This document shows, in pieces, positions 1 to 7,299 of a stretch of DNA of 64,000 nucleotides. The stretch is from Prevotella sp. (GTDB lineage Bacteria > Bacteroidota > Bacteroidia > Bacteroidales > Bacteroidaceae). The stretch is taken from assembly GCA_015060535.1 (NCBI GenBank), contig SUYH01000015.1:1-64000 (forward strand). Direction: 5' to 3'. The first letter of the stretch is position 1. Each line of letters begins with the position of its first letter. The notes under the pieces are model-generated. The model saw nothing but the letters and a program-made list of their open reading frames with translations. It was not told the DNA's origin and searched no databases. Position numbers and translations under genes: made by a program.

Positions 1-57
1 CTGATTTCGATTCTGACTGCACTGGGAACGACGCTCGGAGTGACGAGCTGTATGTAA
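1..57 (+). CDS. C-terminal end of a very small protein, possibly a 'smalltalk' protein (partial)
   Basis: Frame 1 is open from the window edge to a TAA at 55-57 and reads LISILTALGTTLGVTSCM. A single hydrophobic stretch ending in a short TSCM-like tail resembles the roughly 30-residue 'smalltalk' proteins that Bacteroidota genomes carry, often near an amidase and a HU-like protein. Only 18 residues are visible, so the family call rests on recall of that tail pattern. It could also be the end of a longer membrane protein. The start lies outside the window. Confidence 0.4.
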   Translation: MISILTALGTTLGVTSCM

Positions 58-60
58 AGA

Positions 61-96
61 GAAAGAAGGCTGAGCGCGTTTGCCCAGCCTTCTTTC
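61..96. terminator. Hairpin between convergent genes, probable terminator
   Basis: GAAAGAAGGCTG at 61-72 pairs perfectly with CAGCCTTCTTTC at 85-96 (12 bp, 12-nt loop), followed on the + strand by TTGTTGTT. It lies between the + strand gene ending at 57 and the - strand GH3 gene ending at 122, so it could stop transcription from either side. Confidence 0.75.
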
Positions 97-121
97 TTGT
101 TGTTATGCTTTATCAGCGGCT

Positions 122-2458
122 TTACTGCTTGAGCAGGTTCAGCGCCTGCTGGGGGGCCATGACATTGTTGACCTTTTCGGTATATTCGGTCAGCTTGGCG
201 ACGGCGGTAGCCTTGATGTCGCGGCTGGAGGAGCCGATGAGGAAGGTGTACTGACCTGCGTCAGCCAGCCACTGGGAGTTAGCTTCGTCGAACGAGGCGA
301 GGTGGCGCTTCTGAATCTGCATGGTCAGCGTCTGACTCTCACCGGGCTGCAATTCGCGCGTCTTGGCAAAGGCCTTCAGCTCGTGAACGGGCTTCTCGAG
401 CGCACCCTTGGGAGCCTGGACATAGACCTGAGCAACCTCCTTACCACTGACACTGCCCGTATTCTTCACGGTGATGGACACATTGATGACATCGCCTGCA
501 ACCTTAACCTTGGGCTGCGAGAAAGCGAAGGTGGTATACGACAGGCCGAAGCCGAAGGGATAGGCCACCTGCACGCCTTTGGTATCGAAATAGCGATAAC
601 CCACGTAGATATCCTCCTCGTGGTTGGTATAGTCTTCGTTGGGAATGCCTGCGTCCCAGCCTATCATCTCGCGATAGGAGTACATATCCATCTCCTGTGG
701 ATAGTTCTTGGTAGAGGGGTGGTCGGTGGCTGCGATGGGCCACGTCATGGTGAGCTTGCCTGAGGGATTAGCCTTGCCCGTCAGCACGTCGGCAACGGAA
801 TTGCCACCCTCCTCGCCAGGCTGCCAAGCACAAAGGATAGCATCTACGCGGTCGCGCCAAGAGGCGGTCTCCATCACGCTACCGCTGTTGATGATCACGA
901 TAACAGGCTTGCCCTGCTGGTGGAACTGGTCGCTGACACGGAAGATCATGTCCTGCTCCTGACGCGTCAGGTTGAACTCGCCATCGATCTTACGGTCCAT
1001 ACCCTCGCCTGCCTGACGACCGATAGTGATGATAGCGGCATCGGCCTCGCCAACCTCATGCTGCACGCAACGCTCCGAGATTTCTATCTCGTCGAGCTTG
1101 GGCTGACCCTGGTCGAGGAACCACATCATAGGGTTCTTGTCGGCCTTCAACTTCGCCTTGGCATACTTGATGTAGTTCTGGTATATCTCGGTCAGCAGGG
1201 GTGTCGTAGAAACACCGATATTCTTCAGACCCTGCACCATATCTACCACGTAGGGCACATTGACGCAACCAGAGCCCAGACCTCCCGAGAAGAAGTCGTA
1301 GCTGTTGACACCGAACAGAGCCACCGTCTTCAGGTCACGGATAGGCAGCACACCAGCGTTCTTCAGCAGTACCATACCCTCGGTAGACGACTGACGAGTG
1401 ACCTGTGCATGAGCCTTCAGATCGGGCTTGTTAGAGAATTTATAACCCTTGAAGCGTGGGGTCTTGACGATATATTGCAACATGCGACGCACATTGCGGT
1501 CGATATCCTTGACATCCAGACGACCAGCCTTCACAGCACTGACAATATCCTCAGCTTGAGCGGGATAGCCAGGCATCATCAGGTCGTTGCCTGCGCTGAC
1601 TTCCTGCTCGGTGGGCAGCTTAGAACGCTTGCCTATCCAGTCGGTCATCACAATGCCTTTAAAGCCCCACTCATCACGAAGGATAGTGCTGAGCATATCC
1701 TTGTTACCCTGAGCATAGACACCGTTGATGAGATTGTACGACGACATCAGCGTCCAAGGATCTGACTGGCGAACAGCTATCTCGAAGCCCTTCAGATACA
1801 GCTCACGCAGAGCGCGCTGGCTCAGTCGCTCATCAACCTTCGTACGGGCAGTCTCCTGGGCATTGACAGCAAAGTGCTTGGCCGACACACCAACGCCCTG
1901 ACTCTGGATACCCTTGATGACGGCAGCGCCAATCATTCCCGTCACGATAGGATCTTCAGAATAGTATTCGAAGTTACGTCCACACAAGGGATTGCGGTGC
2001 AGGTTCATACCTGGTCCCAAGATGACGTCGCATCCATATTCGAGTGTCTCATTGCCGATGGCCTGTCCTACCTGCTCCACCAATTCGGTGTTCCACGTAG
2101 AGGCCAGACAGGTACCAATGGGGAAACCGGTAGCATAGAACGTCTGATCAGTACCATCGCGATGCGCATCGATATGCACACCGGCAGGTCCGTCAGCCAC
2201 TACCGTAGCAGGAATGCCCAGTCGGTCAATGGCTACCGTGATACCGGCAGCACCAGCCACCAATTTCTTCTGGTGACCCAGCATCGCTCCTGAGCCCACA
2301 AAGGCATCGTTACCACCGCCCACCAGCAGCTGGGCTTTCTCTTCAAGCGTCATCGCCTTCAACACCTCATCGATATTGTCGGCATTCAGTTTCGGTTGCG
2401 CTGTCATAGTTGCAGTAGTCAGAAAGGCCACAATGGCCGTTATTAACACCTTTTTCAT
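122..2458 (-). CDS. Exported glycoside hydrolase family 3 (beta-glucosidase-like)
   Basis: A 778-residue GH3 enzyme that should hydrolyse a terminal beta-linked sugar in the periplasm. Residues 1-20 form a signal peptide. The TIM-barrel domain carries KH at 194-195 and the nucleophile region GIVMTDW, with Asp273 as predicted nucleophile. An alpha/beta sandwich domain follows, then a C-terminal fibronectin-III-like domain (about 655-760). The length is normal for GH3 enzymes with the FnIII-like domain. It is the last gene of a five-gene operon, 6 nt after the isomerase-like gene. All the other members act in the cytoplasm on a free sugar, so this enzyme probably releases that sugar. If the operon is for D-apiose, a role on apiosides is possible but is inference; GH3 members have many specificities. 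Confidence 0.9.
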   Translation of the reverse strand: MKKVLITAIVAFLTTATMTAQPKLNADNIDEVLKAMTLEEKAQLLVGGGNDAFVGSGAMLGHQKKLVAGAAGITVAIDRLGIPATVVADGPAGVHIDAHRDGTDQTFYATGFPIGTCLASTWNTELVEQVGQAIGNETLEYGCDVILGPGMNLHRNPLCGRNFEYYSEDPIVTGMIGAAVIKGIQSQGVGVSAKHFAVNAQETARTKVDERLSQRALRELYLKGFEIAVRQSDPWTLMSSYNLINGVYAQGNKDMLSTILRDEWGFKGIVMTDWIGKRSKLPTEQEVSAGNDLMMPGYPAQAEDIVSAVKAGRLDVKDIDRNVRRMLQYIVKTPRFKGYKFSNKPDLKAHAQVTRQSSTEGMVLLKNAGVLPIRDLKTVALFGVNSYDFFSGGLGSGCVNVPYVVDMVQGLKNIGVSTTPLLTEIYQNYIKYAKAKLKADKNPMMWFLDQGQPKLDEIEISERCVQHEVGEADAAIITIGRQAGEGMDRKIDGEFNLTRQEQDMIFRVSDQFHQQGKPVIVIINSGSVMETASWRDRVDAILCAWQPGEEGGNSVADVLTGKANPSGKLTMTWPIAATDHPSTKNYPQEMDMYSYREMIGWDAGIPNEDYTNHEEDIYVGYRYFDTKGVQVAYPFGFGLSYTTFAFSQPKVKVAGDVINVSITVKNTGSVSGKEVAQVYVQAPKGALEKPVHELKAFAKTRELQPGESQTLTMQIQKRHLASFDEANSQWLADAGQYTFLIGSSSRDIKATAVAKLTEYTEKVNNVMAPQQALNLLKQ

Positions 2459-2464
2459 AGTTAT

Positions 2465-3889
2465 TTATTCATGTACGTAAAGATTCCAACCCAGATAAGT
2501 CTCGATAGCTTCGTTGAGGATGTCGACCACATCAGTGCGGCACATAGCCACATGATGCTCGAAACCGTTCTTGCAGATGTACTTCATCAGCTTCTGCAGG
2601 TTGTCAACCTGAGTGACTGCGATACAGCCATCCATTCCGTAAGGATCGTTGGTAATCTGACCCTTGCCGAGATATGCCTTGATGCAGCCCTTGGGATCAT
2701 CGGTAGAGATGCGGAAGAAGGTGAAGGGTCCTTCGCTGACCTTGGCATAGACGGCGCCGAAGGTGTTAATCTTACCCAGCGTACGACCTAAGACGCCCAA
2801 AGGACCGAGTTTCAGGTCGTCGTTGCCCACAAACGACTTGGCATAGTTGCCACAGTGGGTGCAGACGCACTTGTTACGATCCTCGGCGAAGTTGTTGTTC
2901 CAGTCGAGCAGGGCCGAAGCCTTACCGCTGGCCAGCGTCAGGGCATACATCGATACAGCACCAGCGAGGTCGGTCTCGCAGGCTGCAGGGATGAGCTTAT
3001 CGGAGAGCATCGACATCGTGACGCAGGGTGCACAACCGTAGTTCTGCTCCAGCGAATCCCAGCACTGGATAGCCACTGCCTGCACGTCGTTGGCCTCGAT
3101 CCAGTTCTCGACAGCCACGCTGAACTTGGCCTGCAAGCCTAACTTCTCCTTGTAGTTGTCGGGCACCTTGGCGTAATTGCAGGTGCGGTTGCACATCTCG
3201 ATGAACTTGGGGTCGTCGTCCTTGATCTTTTGGGCAGCATAGAGAATCTCAGAGAGGTCGGCAGGAACAACGGTGATGCCTGAGCGCTGCAACAGTTTTT
3301 CTGAGGCACGACAGGTGTTAAAGCCCAACGGACGCGTACCAATCTGACCCAGACGGCAATGGCGCAGGCCATTCACCACGCGGCAGATGGCGGCAAAGCG
3401 GTCGATATCCTTCTTCAACAAGGGGTCGTAGATAGAATAGGTGTGCAGAGTGGTGTCCGTGAAAGGAATGCCGTACTGATAGAGGTTGTTGCACACACTA
3501 ATCTTGCCACAAAAGGCATCACGACGTGAGTCAAGGTCTACCTTGTCGTTCTCATCATCGCAAGCCTGTACCATCACGGGTACGTTCAGGTCGGCATCGC
3601 TGATGGCATTGATGATACCAATCTCAAAACCGAAGTTAGGCAGCGAGACGATGATACCATCGATCTCATCGCGGTGGGTGCGGAACTGCTTCGATACTTT
3701 CAGTCCGTCCTCACGGGTTTCGATACTGCTGCTGCCTGTAGGCGTAGCATCCTCTGGCAGGATGATATATTCGTAGCCACCCTCTTCCAGAGTCTTCAGC
3801 AACTGCTTACGTACGTCTTTAGCCAGTTCTGAGTTAAAATAGGCGCGTGTTCCGATGATCACGCCAAAACATGTCTTTCCGTTTTTCAT
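2465..3889 (-). CDS. apsI: L-fucose/L-arabinose isomerase-like protein, probable D-apiose isomerase
   Basis: A 474-residue cytoplasmic protein of the L-fucose/L-arabinose isomerase superfamily, which interconverts aldoses and ketoses with a divalent metal. The N-terminal Rossmann-like region (FGVIIGTRAYFN, then DEIDGIIVSLPNFG near residue 80) is followed by a cysteine-rich C-terminal half (CVCTHCGNYAKSF). It lies between an FGGY kinase gene and a GH3 gene, with a split transketolase upstream. That is the gene set of the non-oxidative D-apiose pathway (isomerase, apulose kinase, apulose-4-phosphate transketolase). The family call is secure. The substrate is inferred from the neighbours, and L-fucose, L-rhamnose or arabinose cannot be excluded from sequence alone. 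Confidence 0.62.
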   Translation of the reverse strand: MKNGKTCFGVIIGTRAYFNSELAKDVRKQLLKTLEEGGYEYIILPEDATPTGSSSIETREDGLKVSKQFRTHRDEIDGIIVSLPNFGFEIGIINAISDADLNVPVMVQACDDENDKVDLDSRRDAFCGKISVCNNLYQYGIPFTDTTLHTYSIYDPLLKKDIDRFAAICRVVNGLRHCRLGQIGTRPLGFNTCRASEKLLQRSGITVVPADLSEILYAAQKIKDDDPKFIEMCNRTCNYAKVPDNYKEKLGLQAKFSVAVENWIEANDVQAVAIQCWDSLEQNYGCAPCVTMSMLSDKLIPAACETDLAGAVSMYALTLASGKASALLDWNNNFAEDRNKCVCTHCGNYAKSFVGNDDLKLGPLGVLGRTLGKINTFGAVYAKVSEGPFTFFRISTDDPKGCIKAYLGKGQITNDPYGMDGCIAVTQVDNLQKLMKYICKNGFEHHVAMCRTDVVDILNEAIETYLGWNLYVHE

Positions 3890-3925
3890 AAAGTTCTGTT
3901 TTTAGTTTATCGTTTTCTTCAAGGA

Positions 3926-5395
3926 TTAGTTTTTGATCAACTGATTGACTGCATTGCGCCACTGTTGGTAGAGCGTGAAGCGCTGGGCATCGTTCTCGGG
4001 CTGGTAGACCTTTGTCACCTTACGCAGAGGGATCACCTCGTCGAAACTCTTCCACAAGCCACGAGCAAAGCCATTCATGATGACAGCACCCAAAGCAGAA
4101 GCATCGTCGACCTCAGTACATACCACCGGAGTCTCCAGCATATTGGCCTGGAACTGCATGAGGAACTGGTTCTTCGTGGGTCCGCCATCAGCACAGATTT
4201 CCTGCAGACGACCTCCTGTAGCGCGAGCCATCACGTCGACCAAATCCTTGATCTGATAGGCGATGGACTCCAGGGCAGCACGCAGGAAATGGGCCTTTGT
4301 CGTAGCAAAGGTCAGTCCGAAGACAGCCCCCTTCACATCGCTCTGCCACCAGGGAGCACCCAGTCCAGAGAAGGCAGGCACGATATACACGCCACCATTA
4401 TCAGGAACACTGGTTGCAAGGGCTTCCATCTCTGAAGGATGACCTACCAACTGCAGCTGGTCGGCAATCCACTTCAGCGTGGCTCCCGTACTATAGATAT
4501 TTCCCTCGAAACCATAGTAGGTCTTGCCAAAGGCAGAATAGCCCACACTGGTAACCAGTCCTGTGGGAGCAGACTTGGGCTCTTCGCCGATGTTCACCAT
4601 CACACTCGAACCCGTGCCGTAGGTCACCTTACCAGAACCCTTCGTGAAGCACATCTGGCCTACCAGTGCACCATGCGAGTCGCCCAGCACACCAGCAATC
4701 TGGATAGGTGCTGCGAAGATGCCCTCGACCGTCGTCTCACCATAAATGGCATCACAAGGCATCACCTCGGGCATCATGCTGCGGGGAATGTCGAAGAGTG
4801 CCAACAGGTCATCGTCCCACTGCATGGTATGGATATTGAACAGCATGGTGCGCGAGGCGTTGGTATAGTCGGTGGCATGCACCTGACCACCCGTCAAACG
4901 CCAGATGAGCCACGTTTCGATGGTACCCATCAGCAGTTCACCACGCTGGGCCTGCTGGCGAGCACCCTCAATATTGTCCAACAGCCATTTCACACCAGAG
5001 GCGGAGAAGTTGGGGTCGATCAGCAGACCGCTCTTCGCCATCACCATATCCGCCCTACCCTCAGCGCGAAGCTGGCGGCACAATTCAGCACCACGAGTGT
5101 CCTGCCAAACTACTGCATTAGCGATAGGCTTGCCCGTCAGCTTGTTCCAGACAACAGCCGTCTCACGCTGATTGGTGAGCGCGATGCTATATACAGCCTC
5201 TTCCTGAAGTGGAAGTTGGCTGACGGCTTTCACCATGTTCTGATAAATCTCCTCAGCATCATGCTCTACCCAACCCGTCTGGGGATAGTACTGCTTGTGG
5301 TCAACGTTAGTACGCGCCACGATGCGGCACTGCTCGTCGAAAAGCAGCGCTTTCGTCGACGAAGTGCTCTGGTCAATTGCTATGATTCTATTCAT
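3926..5395 (-). CDS. apsK: FGGY carbohydrate kinase, GlpK-like, probable D-apulose kinase
   Basis: A 489-residue kinase of the FGGY family, very close to glycerol kinase in layout: phosphate-binding IDQSTSSTKALLFD at 7-20, GWVEHD near 41, QRET at 76-79, the TDYTNASRTMLFNIHT block near 175-190 and GTGSSVMVN. The E. coli GlpK glycerol ligands Arg83, Glu84 and Asp245 have counterparts here in Arg77, Glu78 and Asp239. The ligands Tyr135 and Gln246 are replaced by Asn129 and Ser240, so glycerol is an unlikely substrate. The start overlaps the upstream transketolase stop as ATGA, so translation is probably coupled. With the isomerase and transketolase genes around it, phosphorylation of a branched ketose such as D-apulose is the best guess; xylulose-type substrates are alternatives. 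Confidence 0.65.
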   Translation of the reverse strand: MNRIIAIDQSTSSTKALLFDEQCRIVARTNVDHKQYYPQTGWVEHDAEEIYQNMVKAVSQLPLQEEAVYSIALTNQRETAVVWNKLTGKPIANAVVWQDTRGAELCRQLRAEGRADMVMAKSGLLIDPNFSASGVKWLLDNIEGARQQAQRGELLMGTIETWLIWRLTGGQVHATDYTNASRTMLFNIHTMQWDDDLLALFDIPRSMMPEVMPCDAIYGETTVEGIFAAPIQIAGVLGDSHGALVGQMCFTKGSGKVTYGTGSSVMVNIGEEPKSAPTGLVTSVGYSAFGKTYYGFEGNIYSTGATLKWIADQLQLVGHPSEMEALATSVPDNGGVYIVPAFSGLGAPWWQSDVKGAVFGLTFATTKAHFLRAALESIAYQIKDLVDVMARATGGRLQEICADGGPTKNQFLMQFQANMLETPVVCTEVDDASALGAVIMNGFARGLWKSFDEVIPLRKVTKVYQPENDAQRFTLYQQWRNAVNQLIKN

Positions 5396-6315
5396 TTCAG
5401 GAAGTCAATAGTTGATTTCACAATGCCTTCAGCATCCATGCCATAGTGATGGAAGATCTCTGCATTCGAGCCATGAACGGCATTCTCATCAGGGATACCG
5501 ATGATACGTACAGGAACGGGCTGCTCGCTGATGGTCTCGCAAACCATTGCACCCAGACCACCAAACTTAGAGTGCTCCTCGACAGTCACAATACGACCGG
5601 TCTCACGAGCTGCCTTCAGGATAGCCTCTGTGTCGAAGGGTTTGATCCATGAGCAGTCGAGCACACGGGCTGAGATGCCCTTCTCCTTCAGTTGCAGACC
5701 AGCCTGCCAAGCGTGGTAGACGGTTTCTCCTGTTGCCACGATGGTGACATCCTTACCATCCATAATCTGAATAGCCTTGCCCACTTCGAAGTGGAAGTCA
5801 TCGTTTTCGTAAACATCGGGCACAGCAGCACGACCCACACGAACGTAGCACGGTTTGTTGAAATCAACCAGGAACTTCACCAACTTCTTGGTGACGCGCC
5901 AATCGGAAGGCAGACAAACGGTCATGCCTGGGAAAGTGCGCAGAGCGGCAATGTCGTGCAAAGAATGATGGGTAGCACCCAGTGCGCCATAAGCCACACC
6001 ACCTGATACACCTAAGATAGTAACGGGGTTCTCTGAATAGGCCAAGTCTACTTTGACCTGCTCCAGGCTACGAGCCACATAGAAGCAAGCGGGGCCACAA
6101 CAGAACACTTTCTTACCAGAATGAGCCAGACCGGCTGAGATACCCACAGCATCCTGCTCGGCAATACCACACTCTACGAACTGCTCAGGCAGTGCATTAG
6201 CATAATCGCCCAGCGTCACAGAGCCGCGTGCATCAGTGGTTACGGCAACGATATCCTTGTCCTGACGTGCCAGTTCGAGCAACGTGTCAGTAAATTGTTT
6301 TCTACATGCAATCAT
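5392..6315 (-). CDS. aptB: Transketolase-like C-terminal subunit, probable apulose-4-phosphate transketolase subunit B
   Basis: This is the pyrimidine-binding plus C-terminal half of a split, thiamine-diphosphate-dependent transketolase, 307 residues from the start chosen here. The blocks FVECGIAEQDAVGISAGLA and YVRVGRAAVPDVYE, and the transketolase C domain, are visible. An ATG at 6352-6354 would add 13 residues (MVAFGDDQLKKHI). The ATG at 6313-6315 is preferred because MIACRKQF is where family members begin and an A/T-rich leader precedes it. The partner subunit lies just upstream and the kinase start overlaps this stop. If the operon is for apiose, the reaction is apulose 4-phosphate plus glyceraldehyde 3-phosphate giving xylulose 5-phosphate plus dihydroxyacetone phosphate. 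Confidence 0.68.
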   Translation of the reverse strand: MIACRKQFTDTLLELARQDKDIVAVTTDARGSVTLGDYANALPEQFVECGIAEQDAVGISAGLAHSGKKVFCCGPACFYVARSLEQVKVDLAYSENPVTILGVSGGVAYGALGATHHSLHDIAALRTFPGMTVCLPSDWRVTKKLVKFLVDFNKPCYVRVGRAAVPDVYENDDFHFEVGKAIQIMDGKDVTIVATGETVYHAWQAGLQLKEKGISARVLDCSWIKPFDTEAILKAARETGRIVTVEEHSKFGGLGAMVCETISEQPVPVRIIGIPDENAVHGSNAEIFHHYGMDAEGIVKSTIDFLK

Positions 6316-6357
6316 AATATGTTTTTTTAATTGATCATCGCCAAAGGCGACCATTCC

Positions 6358-7191
6358 TCATTCCAAATTCTTAATTCTTAATTCTATTTCAGCAACAGCA
6401 TCCTTACACTGCTGCTCGTTCAACACACCGTGATGCCACTTGGCGATACCCTCCATGAAGCTAACGCCCTTACCCTTTGTGGTATTCGAAATGAGCAGAT
6501 GGGGCTTCTTGTTCTGATAGTCGATGGTCTTGAAAGTTTTCACGATATCCTCCATCGAGTCACCGTTCATATCAATGACATCCCAGCCGAAAGCACTCCA
6601 GCGCTCACGGATAGGGTCGATAGGCATCACATCTTCGGTATCACCACTAATCTGCAGGTGATTACGGTCGATGATAGCTACCAGATTGTCCAACTGATAC
6701 TTACCACCTGCCATTGCAGCTTCGTAGATAGAGCCCTCGCCCTGTTCACCATCGCCCATCAACACATAGGTCTTCCACAACTTCTGGTCCATCTTGGCGG
6801 CAATAGCCATTCCGACACCGATACTCAGACCGTGTCCCAGTGCACCGGAGTTAACCTCGATGCCAGGAACCTCGATGGTAGGATGGCCAGAGAGGATACT
6901 ACCAAACTGGCCCAGGGTGTCGAGCACCTCAGGCTTGAGGAATCCTTTGGCCTCGAGTGTCACATAGAGGGCTTCCACACAGTGACCTTTCGACAGCACG
7001 AAACGGTCTCTGTCGGCCGCCTTGGGCTCGGCAGGATTCAGATTCTTCATCACTTCAAAATACAATGCCGTCATCACGTTCAGACACGACAAATCGCCAC
7101 CAATGTGGCCTGCTTTGGCGGCATACACCACCTCGACCAACCGTTTGCGGTTCTTCTCCGCCAACAGTTCCAAATCTTTTACGTTCATCAT
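6358..7191 (-). CDS. aptA: Transketolase-like N-terminal subunit, probable apulose-4-phosphate transketolase subunit A
   Basis: The thiamine-diphosphate-binding half of a split transketolase, about 277 residues from MMNVKDLELLAEKNRKR. Visible blocks are AKAGHIGGDLS, RDRFVLSKGH, the cofactor-binding GDGEQGEGSIYEAAM and a final IAKWHHG segment. The 36 codons upstream of 7191 do not look like family sequence, so the start is placed at the ATG pair 7186-7191. It is the first gene of the five-gene operon. The last codons (ELRIKN) are written by three copies of a 7-bp DNA repeat, so the extreme C-terminus may be an acquired extension. A free-standing transketolase of unknown sugar specificity is the alternative. 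Confidence 0.68.
   Translation of the reverse strand: MMNVKDLELLAEKNRKRLVEVVYAAKAGHIGGDLSCLNVMTALYFEVMKNLNPAEPKAADRDRFVLSKGHCVEALYVTLEAKGFLKPEVLDTLGQFGSILSGHPTIEVPGIEVNSGALGHGLSIGVGMAIAAKMDQKLWKTYVLMGDGEQGEGSIYEAAMAGGKYQLDNLVAIIDRNHLQISGDTEDVMPIDPIRERWSAFGWDVIDMNGDSMEDIVKTFKTIDYQNKKPHLLISNTTKGKGVSFMEGIAKWHHGVLNEQQCKDAVAEIELRIKNLE
6366..6386. repeat. Three 7-bp repeats inside the end of the transketolase A gene
   Basis: AATTCTT occurs three times in tandem (last base of the third copy changed) exactly at the 3' end of the coding region. It adds 21 nt, seven codons, without breaking the frame. It belongs with the other 7-bp arrays listed. Confidence 0.85.
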
Positions 7192-7241
7192 GTTTACAAG
7201 TATATACTTTTTCTTATAAGATGCACAAAGAAAAAAAATGT

Positions 7242-7255
7242 CATCACTAGTGATG
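7242..7255. promoter_or_regulatory. Perfect 14-bp palindrome in a divergent promoter region, candidate operator
   Basis: CATCACTAGTGATG is its own reverse complement. It lies between the start of the transketolase operon (7191) and the start of the phosphatase gene (7300). It is about 20 bp upstream of the + strand -7 box (7275-7282) and just upstream of a weak TTTCTTTG box on the - strand (7225-7232), so a bound dimer could affect both directions. Confidence 0.55.
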
Positions 7256-7274
7256 GGATTTTCAAGAATATTAT

Positions 7275-7282
7275 TACCTTTG
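7275..7282 (+). promoter_or_regulatory. Bacteroidota -7 promoter box for the phosphatase gene
   Basis: TACCTTTG matches the Bacteroidota sigma consensus TAnnTTTG and ends 17 nt before the ATG at 7300. Confidence 0.7.
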
Positions 7283-7299
7283 CAACCAAAAGACAGCAA

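Noticed and set aside
4439..5446. A 335-codon frame on the + strand
   Set aside because: It is antisense to the FGGY kinase gene, which has clear family motifs; the frame shows no recognisable domain.
6430..7299. A 290-codon N-terminal extension of the phosphatase frame
   Set aside because: It is antisense to the transketolase A gene. The promoter box at 7275-7282 and the lipoprotein signal support ATG 7300 as the start.
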